The notes under the pieces are model-generated. The model searched no databases. It saw nothing but the letters and a program-made list of their open reading frames with translations, and was not told the DNA's origin. A program made the translations under genes and the position numbers. DNA of 39,390 nucleotides, from contig CALXIA010000019.1 in NCBI GenBank assembly GCA_944388245.1, positions 1-39,390 of the forward strand. The letters are read 5' to 3'. Shown here piece by piece: positions 6,024 to 14,057 of this stretch. Numbering within the stretch: position 1 is the stretch's first letter; every line of letters begins with the position of its first letter. This stretch comes from an uncultured Gemmiger sp. (lineage in GTDB: Bacteria > Bacillota > Clostridia > Oscillospirales > Ruminococcaceae).

Positions 6024-7759
6024 GACATGTTTTGGGACAACTGGGGAAGTATCGGCGGGATACCTTCCTCTGTATCGGATTTACGGCATTGGAGGTTTTG
6101 ATGGAGATCCTGATGCCCTTCATCACCGCCATCATCATCGACCGGGGGCTGGAGGCGGCCAACCTGTCGGTGATCTACCGGTTCGGCGCGCTGATGGTAT
6201 TCATGGCGCTGCTGAGCCTGGTGTTCGGCGCGGGGGCGGGCAAGTTCGCCGCCGCCGCGTCCTCCGGGCTGGCGGCCAACCTGCGGGAGGCCATCTACGC
6301 CCAGATCCAGACCTTTTCCTTCTCCAACATTGACAAGTTCAGCGTGCCCGGCCTGGTCACCCGCATGACCACCGACATTACCAACGTGCAGAACGCCTTC
6401 ATGATGCTGATCCGGGTGGCGGTGCGCGCGCCGCTGATGCTGGTGTTCAGCTACGCCATGTGCCTGCTGATCAGCCCGCCGGCCAGCCTGATGTTCCTGA
6501 TCGCGGTGGTCTTTCTGGTGATCGTGCTGGGCAGCATCATGGCGGTCACCCTGAAGATCTTCAACCAGGTGTTCCAGAAGTACGACGACCTGAACGCCAG
6601 CGTGCAGGAGAACATCTCCGCCATCCGGGTGGTCAAGGCCTTCGTGCGGGAGGGCTACGAGAACGACAAGTTCTCCCGGGCCTCCGCCAACCTGTACCGG
6701 CTGTTCGTCAAGGCGGAGGGGCTGCTGGCCTTCAACAACCCGGCCATGATGCTGGCGGTCTACTTCTGCGTGATCAGCGCCTCCTGGCTGGGGGCCCAGT
6801 TCATCGTGGGCGGCACCATGACCACCGGCGATCTGACCAGCCTGTTCAGCTACATCATGTCCCTGCTCATGAGCCTGATGATGCTGTCGATGGTGGTGGT
6901 CATGATCAGCATGTCCATGGCCAGCATCCGCCGGATCAGCGAGGTGCTCTGCGAGGTGCCCGACCTGGCCGACCCGGAGCAGCCGGTGACCCAGGTGCCC
7001 GACGGCCGCATCGACTTTGACCATGTGAACTTCGCCTACAAGCACGGCAGCGACAAACAGGCGCTGAGCGACATCGACCTGCACATCCGCGCCGGCGAGA
7101 CCATCGGGGTGATCGGCGGCACCGGTTCGGGCAAGAGCAGCCTGGTGAACCTGATCTGCCGGCTCTACGACGTGACCGACGGCAGCGTGAAGGTGGGCGG
7201 CATCGACGTGCGCCGCTACGACATGGAGGCGCTGCGCAACCAGGTGGCGGTGGTGCTACAGAAAAACACCCTGTTCACCGGCACCATTCTGGAGAATCTG
7301 CGCTGGGGCAACCCGAACGCCACCGAGGAGGAGTGCCGGGCCGCCTGCCAGGCCGCCTGCGCCGACGAGTTCATCGACCGCTTCCCCGACGGGTACAACA
7401 CCCGCATCGAGCGGGGCGGCGCCAACGTGTCCGGCGGGCAGAAGCAGCGGCTGTGCATCGCCCGGGCGCTGCTGAAAAAGCCCAAGGTGTTGATCCTGGA
7501 CGACTCCACCAGCGCGGTGGACACCGCCACCGACGCCCGCATCCGGGCGGCCTTTGCCGAGAAGATCCCCGGCACCACCACCATCATCATCGCCCAGCGT
7601 GTGTCCAGCGTGGAGCACGCCGACCGGATCCTGGTGCTGGACAACGGGCGGATCAACGCCTTTGACACCCACGACAACCTGCTCGCCAACAACGCCATCT
7701 ACCGGGAGATCTACGAATCCCAGGTCAAGGGCGGCGGCGACTTTGACCAGCCCGCGTGA
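6020..7759 (+). CDS. ABC exporter half-transporter 1 (degenerate ATP site)
   Basis: A 579-residue membrane protein with an N-terminal six-helix exporter domain (about 1-325) fused to an ATPase domain. Walker A is GGTGSGKS at residues 366-373 and the signature is VSGGQ. Walker B reads VLILDD (Asp494-Asp495), with Asp where the catalytic Glu is expected. Such halves pair with a second subunit to form a heterodimeric multidrug or lipid exporter of the TM287/288, BmrCD or LmrCD kind. The start is GTG at 6020, within the MarR stop, behind AAGGAGG. The next gene starts 17 bases after this stop. Substrate unknown; export of toxic compounds is inferred from the MarR neighbour. Confidence 0.92.
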   Translation: MRHVLGQLGKYRRDTFLCIGFTALEVLMEILMPFITAIIIDRGLEAANLSVIYRFGALMVFMALLSLVFGAGAGKFAAAASSGLAANLREAIYAQIQTFSFSNIDKFSVPGLVTRMTTDITNVQNAFMMLIRVAVRAPLMLVFSYAMCLLISPPASLMFLIAVVFLVIVLGSIMAVTLKIFNQVFQKYDDLNASVQENISAIRVVKAFVREGYENDKFSRASANLYRLFVKAEGLLAFNNPAMMLAVYFCVISASWLGAQFIVGGTMTTGDLTSLFSYIMSLLMSLMMLSMVVVMISMSMASIRRISEVLCEVPDLADPEQPVTQVPDGRIDFDHVNFAYKHGSDKQALSDIDLHIRAGETIGVIGGTGSGKSSLVNLICRLYDVTDGSVKVGGIDVRRYDMEALRNQVAVVLQKNTLFTGTILENLRWGNPNATEEECRAACQAACADEFIDRFPDGYNTRIERGGANVSGGQKQRLCIARALLKKPKVLILDDSTSAVDTATDARIRAAFAEKIPGTTTIIIAQRVSSVEHADRILVLDNGRINAFDTHDNLLANNAIYREIYESQVKGGGDFDQPA

Positions 7760-7776
7760 AAGGAGGGGCCGACTGT

Positions 7777-9660
7777 ATGAATCAAACCAAACAACGTCTT
7801 GGCGGCGCCGGCGTGCTCAAGCGGGTGCTGCGGTACATGCTGCGCAACTACGCCCCGGCTTTCGCGCTGGTGGTGCTGTGCATCCTGATCTCCGCGGTGG
7901 CCACCGTGATCGCGGCCACCTTCCCCCAGACTCTGGTGGACGACTATATCACCCCCATGGTGCAAACCGGCAGCCGGGATTTCAGCGGCCTGGCCGCCAG
8001 CCTGGTGCAGCTGGCCTGCCTGATGGCGGTGGGCATCCTGGCGGCTTTCAGCTACAACCGGATCATGGTCTCGGTGAGCCAGGGCACCATGCGCCGGCTG
8101 CGGGACGATCTGTTCCACGGCATGGAGGCGCTGCCCATCCAGTATTTTGACACCCACGCCCACGGGGATATCATGTCGGTGTACACCAACGATGTGGACA
8201 CCCTGCGCCAGCTGCTGAGCCAGAGCATCCCCCAGATCATCAACTCCAGCATCACCATGGTGGCCACCCTGGTGACCATGCTGCTGCTGAACCCGGTGCT
8301 GACCATCATCTCGGTGCTGACCGCGGTGGTCATGCTGCTGGTGACCAAGAACTTCTCCCGGCTGTCCGGCAAATACTATGTGCATCAGCAGCGGGATCTG
8401 GGCATTGTGGACGGTTTTATCGAGGAGATGCTGGACGGCCAGAAGGTGGTCAAGGTCTTCTGCCACGAGCAGGCCGCCATGGAGGACTTCCACAAGGTGA
8501 ACGAGGCGCTGCGCCAGAGCGCCGACCTGGCCAACCGGTACGCCAACCTGCTGATGCCCATCAACGCCAACATCGGCTGGCTGAGTTATGCGCTGGTGGC
8601 CATTGTGGGCGCGATCCTGGGCCTGAACGGTCTGGCCGGGGTGACCCTGGGCACCGTGATCACCTTTGTGGGGCTGAACAAGAGCTTCACCCAGCCCATC
8701 ACCCAGGTGAGCATGCAGATCAACTTCGTGGTCACCGCCGCGGCGGGCGCCGACCGGATCTTCGCGCTGACGGACGAAAAGCCCGAGACCGACGAGGGCT
8801 ACGTGACCCTGGTGAACGCCAAGGAGACCGCGGACGGCCAGTTGGAGGAGAGCGCCGAGCGCACCAACGTGTGGGCCTGGAAACACCCCCATCACGACGG
8901 CACCCTGACCTACACCAGGCTGGAGGGCAGCGTGGTGCTGGACCATGTGGACTTCGGCTATGGCCCGAACAAACTGGTGCTGCACGACATCAGCCTGTGG
9001 GCCAAACCCGGCCAGAAGATCGCCTTCGTGGGGGCCACCGGCGCGGGCAAGACCACCATCACCAACCTGATCAACCGGTTCTACGACATCGCGGACGGCA
9101 AGATCCGGTACGACGGCATCAACATCAACAAGATCAAAAAGGCCGACCTGCGCCGATCCTTGGGCATCGTGCTGCAGGACACCCACCTGTTCACCGGCAC
9201 CGTGCTGGAGAACATCCGCTACGGCAACCTGGACGCCACCGACGAGGAGTGCATGGCCGCCGCCAAGCTGGCCAACGCGGACGGCTTTATCCGCCGCCTG
9301 CCGGACGGGTACAACACCATGCTGACCGGCGACGGGGCGAACCTGTCCCAGGGGCAGCGGCAGCTGCTGGCCATCGCCCGGGCGGCGGTGGCCGACCCGC
9401 CGGCCCTGATCCTGGACGAGGCCACCAGTTCCATCGACACCCGCACCGAAAAGCTGGTGCAGGACGGCATGGACGCGCTGATGTACGGGCGCACCACCTT
9501 CGTGATCGCCCACCGGCTGTCCACCGTGCGCAACGCGGACTGCATCATGGTCATGGAACAGGGCCGCATCATCGAGCGGGGCACCCACGACGAACTGATC
9601 GCCAAGAAGGGCAAGTACTACCAGCTGTACACCGGCCATCCCGCCGAAAACGCGGGATGA
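7777..9660 (+). CDS. ABC exporter half-transporter 2 (catalytic ATP site)
   Basis: A 627-residue partner of the preceding protein. It has a six-helix exporter domain (about 1-330), a charged insert of about 60 residues (ETDEGYVTLVNAKE onward), and an ATPase domain with Walker A GATGAGKT at 419-426, signature LSQGQ and Walker B ALILDE that keeps the catalytic Glu. The long linker between the domains is a feature I associate with the clostridial members of this pair. The ATG at 7777 was preferred to the overlapping GTG at 7756 because AAAGGAGGGG lies eight bases before it. The complete ATP site together with the degenerate site of subunit 1 indicates an asymmetric heterodimer. Confidence 0.92.
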   Translation: MNQTKQRLGGAGVLKRVLRYMLRNYAPAFALVVLCILISAVATVIAATFPQTLVDDYITPMVQTGSRDFSGLAASLVQLACLMAVGILAAFSYNRIMVSVSQGTMRRLRDDLFHGMEALPIQYFDTHAHGDIMSVYTNDVDTLRQLLSQSIPQIINSSITMVATLVTMLLLNPVLTIISVLTAVVMLLVTKNFSRLSGKYYVHQQRDLGIVDGFIEEMLDGQKVVKVFCHEQAAMEDFHKVNEALRQSADLANRYANLLMPINANIGWLSYALVAIVGAILGLNGLAGVTLGTVITFVGLNKSFTQPITQVSMQINFVVTAAAGADRIFALTDEKPETDEGYVTLVNAKETADGQLEESAERTNVWAWKHPHHDGTLTYTRLEGSVVLDHVDFGYGPNKLVLHDISLWAKPGQKIAFVGATGAGKTTITNLINRFYDIADGKIRYDGININKIKKADLRRSLGIVLQDTHLFTGTVLENIRYGNLDATDEECMAAAKLANADGFIRRLPDGYNTMLTGDGANLSQGQRQLLAIARAAVADPPALILDEATSSIDTRTEKLVQDGMDALMYGRTTFVIAHRLSTVRNADCIMVMEQGRIIERGTHDELIAKKGKYYQLYTGHPAENAG

Positions 9661-9675
9661 TCGGCACCCACGCAA

Positions 9676-9718
9676 AAACCAGGGCGCGCCTGCCGCACAG
9701 GCAGGCGCGCCCTGGTTT
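9676..9718. terminator. Bidirectional terminator between exporter and molybdate operons
   Basis: A perfect 19-bp stem (9676-9694 with 9700-9718) with a five-base loop. It has A's on the left and T's on the right, so it serves both convergent operons. Confidence 0.85.
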
Positions 9719-9727
9719 ATCTTTTGT

Positions 9728-10834
9728 TTATTGTTCCGCCGCCAGGCGGCTCTCCAGCCGGGCCAGGGCGGCGGGGGTGTCCGCGTCCCACAGTTCCCAG
9801 GGCTGCCCGGCGGGCACCAGCCGCACCGCGGCCCCGCTGCCGGGCACCCCCGCCATCCCGCCCACATCCCCGGTGAGGGCGGCCAGCCGGGGGAACAGCG
9901 AGGCCGGGAACACCACCGGGCTGCCCGGCTTGCCCTGCCAGGCCAGGCGGGCCACCGCCTGCGGAAAGCGCCAGAAGCTCTCCACCAGGGCCGCCGCGCT
10001 CGCCTGCCGGCAGAGGGGCTGGTCCCCCGGCCAAAACAGGCAGCCGTCCAGATCGGCCATGGCCGCCAGCCCCCGCCGCACCGATTCGCTCTGGGGCCCG
10101 CCCGGATAGACCAGGCAGGGAACTCCGCTGCGCTCGCAGAGGGCGGCCACCTCCGGTGCGCTGACCACCGCCGTCACCCGGGCCAGCCGGTCCCGGGGCA
10201 GGGCGGCCAGGGTACGGGCCAGCAGCGGCACGCCGCCCAGCTCCGCCAGCAGCTTGTTGCCGCCGAACCGCTCCCCTTTTCCCGCCGCCAGCACCACCGC
10301 CCCCACCCGGGGCGGGGTCAGTTCGTCCAGGTCCACCAGCAGGCAGTCCGGCCGCCGGCGCAGTTCGGCCAGCAGCGGGGTGTCGGCCTTGCGCAGCACC
10401 GCCAGCACCCGCTTTTTGTCGAACAGTTCCCGCAGCCGGGCCTGATACACGCCGCTGGCCTGTTCCAGATAGCCCACCTCGTCCACCACCGCCCAGTCGC
10501 CGGGGGCCGCGGCCGCCGCGGCCAGCAGGGCGGCGGCCTGTTCCAGCGCCGGCAGGTCCGGGGCCATCCGCTCCCCCGCCCGGCGGCCCAGGATCACCCG
10601 GCCCGGGCCGGTGCGCGCCTCCAGCAGCACATGATGGGGCTGCCCGGCCTCGTCCCGGCAAAGGCGGCTGCGCACGCCGGGCAGCGCCCGGTGTTCCAGC
10701 AGGGCTTCACACAGGCTGGTCTTGCCCGCCCCCTTGCTGCCGGTCAGCAGCAGGCTGCGTTTGCCCGAAGTCGGAAAAATATCTCTGATACAGCTCATCC
10801 GCCAGGCGGTCACAGGCTGTTCGGCAGGCTTCAT
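9728..10834 (-). CDS. Fused THEP1-like NTPase and MocA/MobA-like nucleotidyltransferase
   Basis: A 368-residue two-domain protein. Residues 26-170 form a P-loop domain with Walker A GSKGAGKT (32-39) and DEVGYLE (118-124), which fits the THEP1/NTPase_1 family. Residues 177-368 form an NTP-transferase domain with LAAGKGERFGGNK (182-194) and WPGDQP, typical of MocA/MobA enzymes that attach CMP or GMP to molybdopterin. The most likely role is maturation of molybdenum cofactor for a molybdenum hydroxylase such as a xanthine dehydrogenase, though no such enzyme is in the window. The start may be 10834 (AAAGGAG about 12 bases upstream) or ATG 10798. Either one overlaps the ModE-like gene, pointing to coupled translation. 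Last gene of the operon. Confidence 0.8.
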   Translation of the reverse strand: MKPAEQPVTAWRMSCIRDIFPTSGKRSLLLTGSKGAGKTSLCEALLEHRALPGVRSRLCRDEAGQPHHVLLEARTGPGRVILGRRAGERMAPDLPALEQAAALLAAAAAAPGDWAVVDEVGYLEQASGVYQARLRELFDKKRVLAVLRKADTPLLAELRRRPDCLLVDLDELTPPRVGAVVLAAGKGERFGGNKLLAELGGVPLLARTLAALPRDRLARVTAVVSAPEVAALCERSGVPCLVYPGGPQSESVRRGLAAMADLDGCLFWPGDQPLCRQASAAALVESFWRFPQAVARLAWQGKPGSPVVFPASLFPRLAALTGDVGGMAGVPGSGAAVRLVPAGQPWELWDADTPAALARLESRLAAEQ

Positions 10835-11102
10835 ACCGCTCCATCCACTCCTTTGCCTGGGGGGTCAGGCAGCTGCCGCCGCCGCCCTTGCCCCCGATAC
10901 TGCGCCGGGTCAACGGGAATCCCAGCTCGCTCTCCGCCCGGCGCACCAGGGTCAGCGCCTTGGTATAGGCCATCCCCATCTCCGCCGCCGCGGCCCGCAG
11001 GCTGCCCAGCCGTTCCACCCCGGCCAGCAGCCGATAGGGCCCCTCTCCGAAAAATCGCTGGCCTGCCCCGTCGCAGACCCGCAGTCCCAACGTTACCTTC
11101 AT
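10707..11102 (-). CDS. ModE-like molybdate-responsive HTH regulator (DNA-binding domain only)
   Basis: A 131-residue protein matching the N-terminal LysR-like winged helix of ModE: SLRAAAAEMGMAYTKALTLV, then R-RAESELGFPL, then the Gly-rich wing GGKGGGGS and LTPQAKEW. It lacks the two molybdate-binding (Mop) domains of full ModE, so metal sensing, if any, is not explained by this protein alone. The ATG at 11102 overlaps the stop of the ATPase gene by four bases (ATGA). A good ModE-box match lies at the operon promoter (13962-13989), which makes autogenous control likely. The C-terminal 40 residues share DNA with the start of the fused NTPase gene. Confidence 0.82.
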   Translation of the reverse strand: MKVTLGLRVCDGAGQRFFGEGPYRLLAGVERLGSLRAAAAEMGMAYTKALTLVRRAESELGFPLTRRSIGGKGGGGSCLTPQAKEWMERYEACRTACDRLADELYQRYFSDFGQTQPAADRQQGGGQDQPV

Positions 11103-11878
11103 GGCTCCTCCCCGTCGATCATCAGCCAGCTGCCCCGGTGGCGCACCAGTTCCACCGGGCCGAACGCCGCCCGCAGCGCGTCGGCCAGCGTTTGTTCCGC
11201 CGCCTCGGCGGGGCAGAGATCCGCCAGCAGCCGCCCCTGCCCCAGCACCAGCAGCCGGTGGGCGTGGCGCAGAGAGAAATTCACGTCGTGGCTGCTCAGC
11301 AGCACCGACGCGCCCGCCGCCGCGTCCGCCTGCAGCGCCGCCAACAGCACCCGGCGATGGCGGCAGTCCAGCGGGGCGTCCGGCTCGTCCAGCACCAGCA
11401 GCCGGTGGGGCTGCACCAGGGTGCGGGCCAGCAGCACCAGCTGGCGCTGCCCCTCGCTGAGCTGCCGCATATCGGTGTGGGCAAAGGCCCCGGCCTCCAG
11501 CCGCTCCAGCATGGCCTGCGCCTGCCGGGTGTGGGCCGCGCCGGGCTGTTCCAGCAGCCCCAGCACCGGGCTGAAGCCCAGCAGCGCCATCTCCAGGCCG
11601 GTGAGGGCCAACTCGCCCCCCGCCCGCTGGGGCAGATAGGCGATGCGCCGGGCCCGCTCCCGGGTGCTCAGGCCCCCGATGGATTCTCCGTCCAATTCGC
11701 AGACGCCCCCCGCCTCCAGCAGGCCGCAGACCGCCCGCAGCAGGGTGCTTTTGCCCGCGCCGTTGGCCCCCAGCACGGCGGTGATCTGCCCGGGGCGGGC
11801 GGTACAGTTCACCCCGGCCAGCACCGTGCGGCCCGGATAGCCGGCGCGCAGATCCTTTACCAGCAAACCGTTATCCAT
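11099..11878 (-). CDS. FecCD-type ABC transporter ATP-binding protein, likely molybdate
   Basis: A 259-residue ATPase with Walker A GANGAGKST (37-45), signature LSEGQ, Walker B LLVLDEP and the switch His in SSHD. It resembles the FhuC/BtuD/MolC class that powers uptake of metal chelates, cobalamin or oxyanions. The ATG at 11878 follows AAGGAGGCC and overlaps the permease stop by eight bases. Earlier in-frame codons would fall within the permease gene. The ModE-like and MocA-like genes downstream favour molybdate or tungstate (as in Haemophilus MolBCA) over iron-siderophore; that substrate is inferred. Confidence 0.88.
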   Translation of the reverse strand: MDNGLLVKDLRAGYPGRTVLAGVNCTARPGQITAVLGANGAGKSTLLRAVCGLLEAGGVCELDGESIGGLSTRERARRIAYLPQRAGGELALTGLEMALLGFSPVLGLLEQPGAAHTRQAQAMLERLEAGAFAHTDMRQLSEGQRQLVLLARTLVQPHRLLVLDEPDAPLDCRHRRVLLAALQADAAAGASVLLSSHDVNFSLRHAHRLLVLGQGRLLADLCPAEAAEQTLADALRAAFGPVELVRHRGSWLMIDGEEP

Positions 11879-12848
11879 GGGCGGCCTCCTTGCGGCAGAG
11901 CAGCCAGAACAAAAACGGCGCGCCCAGCAGCGAGGTGACCACGCTGACCGGCACCTCGGAGGCGGCCAGGCTGCGGGCCAGCACGTCGGCGGCCAGCAGC
12001 AGCCCCGCGCCGGTGAGGCCGGAGAGCAGCAGCCCTGCCCGGCCACCCCGCCGCAGCAGCGCGGCGATGTGGGGGGCCAGCAGCCCCACAAAGGCGATCA
12101 GGCCGGTGACGCTGACCACCGCGCCGGTGATCAGGGTGGCCAGGGCCAAAGCGGCCCGGCGCATGCCGGTGACCGGCACCCCCAGCATTCGGGCCTCATC
12201 GTCCGGCAGGCCCAGCAGCAGCACCGGGCGGCGCAGCAGCGCCAGCCCGGCCAGCCCCGCCGCCACCCAGGGCAGCGCCCCGGCCAGCTTGTCCGGGGTC
12301 ATGTCCGCCAGGCTGCCCATGGTCCAGAACTCAATGGCGGCCAGCTCCTTTTCCGGGTCGGCGGCCAGTTTCAGCAGCATCAGCACCGCCTGGGCCAGGG
12401 CGTTCACCGCGATGCCCGCCAGCACGATGCTCAAAATGTCCCGCCGGCGGGACAGGCCCGCCCCCGCCAGGGCAGCCCCCACCGCCAGCAGCCCGCCGCC
12501 GAAGGCCAGCAGGGCGGTGAGCGCTCCGCCGCAGCCCAGCAGGATGGCCGCCGCCGCCCCCACCGACGCGCCGGAGGCCACCCCGATCACATCCGGGGCG
12601 GCCAGGGGGTTATGCAGCACCGTCTGGTAGACGCTGCCCGCGGCCCCCAGCCCGAAGCCCGCCGCCAGCCCCATGCAGGCCCGGGGCAGCCGCAGGGTGA
12701 GAAAGACCCGCCGGTCCATGCTGGCCGGGTCGGCCAGAGCGGCCCAGTCGATGGGGTACCGGCCCACCAGCAGGGATGCGGCAAAGGCCCCGCCGGTGAA
12801 CAGCAGGGCCAGAACCGTCAGGCGGCGGGCGACCTTCGCGCCGTCCAC
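11871..12848 (-). CDS. FecCD-type ABC transporter permease, likely molybdate
   Basis: A 325-residue polytopic inner-membrane protein of the BtuC/FecCD/MolB family. It shows the conserved RLPRA-x-x-G segment near residue 53, GA-x-x-Q(T)-x-x-x-NPLAAPD-x-IG-x-x-SGAS near 70-95, and GLIAFVGLLAPH near 260, the region that contacts the ATPase. About ten transmembrane helices are expected. The annotated start is GTG at 12848, three bases after the binding-protein stop. It has no good ribosome site, so it probably depends on translational coupling. It would form the channel dimer with the ATPase at 11099-11878. Confidence 0.9.
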   Translation of the reverse strand: MDGAKVARRLTVLALLFTGGAFAASLLVGRYPIDWAALADPASMDRRVFLTLRLPRACMGLAAGFGLGAAGSVYQTVLHNPLAAPDVIGVASGASVGAAAAILLGCGGALTALLAFGGGLLAVGAALAGAGLSRRRDILSIVLAGIAVNALAQAVLMLLKLAADPEKELAAIEFWTMGSLADMTPDKLAGALPWVAAGLAGLALLRRPVLLLGLPDDEARMLGVPVTGMRRAALALATLITGAVVSVTGLIAFVGLLAPHIAALLRRGGRAGLLLSGLTGAGLLLAADVLARSLAASEVPVSVVTSLLGAPFLFWLLCRKEAAHG

Positions 12849-12851
12849 CGC

Positions 12852-13940
12852 TCAGGCCGCCAGCAGGGAGATGTCGATCTCCACGCCGTAGAACTTTTCA
12901 TAGAAATCAAAGGCGTCAACGGCCAGCACGTCAAAATCGTACAGGTCCGGGTGCAGCACATTGGCCATCCAGAGGCTGCCGATCATGGCGCTGGGCACCG
13001 GCGAATCCCAGGACTCAAAGGCGCTGGGCATGGCAAAGACCTTGCCCTCCTGCACGGCGGTCAGGTCGGCCAGCTGGGGGTCGGCCAGCAGGTCCTCCTT
13101 GGTGTAGTCCGCGCCGGGCACGATCACGATCACGTCCGGGTCCCAGGCCAGCAGCTGCTCGTAGGAGATGTCCGCCCAGTAGGTGTCGGTGATCTCGGCG
13201 GCCGCGTTCACGCCGCCGCCCAGCTGGATCAGGGTGTCCTGGTACATGGCCGGTCCGGCGGTGCTCAGATAGCTGCTGTTGCCCGCCAGGTAAACCACCG
13301 GCTTGTCCGCGCCGGCCAGGGTCTGGGTCAGAAAGTACTCGGTCTGCTGGTTATAGGCCACCAGTTCCGCGGCCCGGTCGGTGCAGCCGGTGGCCTGGCC
13401 CAGCAGGGTCAGGGTCTGTTCCAGTTCCGGCAGGCTCTCCGGGTTGACCACCAGGGCCGGGATGCCCAGCTGATCCAGCGCGTCGGCGGTGTCCTTCAGC
13501 TTCAGCGGCAGGATGACCAGATCCGGGTCCAGGGCGGCGCAGCCCTCCAGATCGAACTCCTTGGCGGTGCCCACGCTGGGCAGTTCCAGCAGTTCCGGGG
13601 CGGCCAGGGCGTAGATGGGCCGGGTGTCGGCCTTGGCCTCGATGCCCACCAGCCGGTCCTCACAGCCCAGGGCGATGCACATGGAGGTGGTGATGTAGTA
13701 GCCGCTGACCAGGGTCGCGGGCTGGGTCTCCAGGGTGACGGTGCGGCCGGCCGCGTCGGTCAGGGTGACCGGGAAAGCCCCGGCCTCGGACGCGGGGGCG
13801 GACTGGCTGGCCGGTTCGCTCACCGGCGCGGCGGACGAACTGCCCGGCGCGGGCGAGCTTCCACCGGCGGCACACCCCGCCAGAGAGACCAGCAGCGCGG
13901 CGCTCAACAGGGCCGCCGCCAGGCGACGATACAGTTTCAT
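12852..13940 (-). CDS. Solute-binding lipoprotein of FecCD-type transporter, likely molybdate
   Basis: A 362-residue lipoprotein: signal peptide with lipobox LAGC (Cys23), a Ser/Ala/Pro linker, then a class III (BtuF/FepB/MolA-like) binding domain. The opening strand PVTLTDAAGRTVTL, the segment D-PDLVILP and the later YEQLLAWDPDVIVI are characteristic. Such proteins capture the ligand outside the membrane and hand it to the permease. Known MolA proteins bind molybdate and tungstate directly. The residues for that are not obvious here, so the assignment rests on the operon. The start has GAGGAGG and a clear promoter. First gene of a five-gene operon. Confidence 0.88.
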   Translation of the reverse strand: MKLYRRLAAALLSAALLVSLAGCAAGGSSPAPGSSSAAPVSEPASQSAPASEAGAFPVTLTDAAGRTVTLETQPATLVSGYYITTSMCIALGCEDRLVGIEAKADTRPIYALAAPELLELPSVGTAKEFDLEGCAALDPDLVILPLKLKDTADALDQLGIPALVVNPESLPELEQTLTLLGQATGCTDRAAELVAYNQQTEYFLTQTLAGADKPVVYLAGNSSYLSTAGPAMYQDTLIQLGGGVNAAAEITDTYWADISYEQLLAWDPDVIVIVPGADYTKEDLLADPQLADLTAVQEGKVFAMPSAFESWDSPVPSAMIGSLWMANVLHPDLYDFDVLAVDAFDFYEKFYGVEIDISLLAA

Positions 13941-13961
13941 GGTGGTTCCTCCTCAGTTTTC

Positions 13962-13989
13962 CTCGTTGTAGTTCGCAAAACACAACGAT
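13962..13989 (-). promoter_or_regulatory. ModE box at the molybdate operon promoter
   Basis: The minus strand reads ATCGTTGT, 12 bases, ACAACGAG. The E. coli-type ModE site, as I recall it, is ATCGNTAT-N12-ATAACGAT with a less conserved centre. All but three of the defined arm positions match, the arms are inverted repeats of each other over seven bases, and the spacing is identical. The site touches the -10 box and covers the transcription start, so binding should repress. Confidence 0.7.
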
Positions 13990-14016
13990 GATACCACGTT
14001 ACCCGCCGTCTGTCAA
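13988..14016 (-). promoter_or_regulatory. Molybdate operon promoter
   Basis: On the minus strand: consensus TTGACA (14011-14016), 17 bases, TATCAT (13988-13993). It begins within the T-run of the upstream terminator. Confidence 0.8.
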
Positions 14017-14020
14017 GAAA

Positions 14021-14051
14021 CGCCCGGCCTTCGGGCAGGGAAGGCCGGGCG
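14021..14051 (-). terminator. Terminator of the DUF2089/membrane-protein operon
   Basis: A 12-bp stem (14021-14032 with 14040-14051) and a seven-base loop, followed on the minus strand by TTTCTT. It lies seven bases past the stop of the small membrane protein. Confidence 0.75.
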
Positions 14052-14057
14052 CGGGGT

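Noticed and set aside
7711-9867. A 718-codon minus-strand frame opposite the second exporter gene
   Set aside because: Shadow frame: His/Gly/Gln/Val-rich, opposite a complete ABC protein.
11099-13940. Iron-siderophore or cobalamin importer as the operon's function
   Set aside because: The transporter class allows it, but the ModE-like gene, the MocA-like domain and the ModE box all favour molybdate or tungstate. It stays the main alternative.
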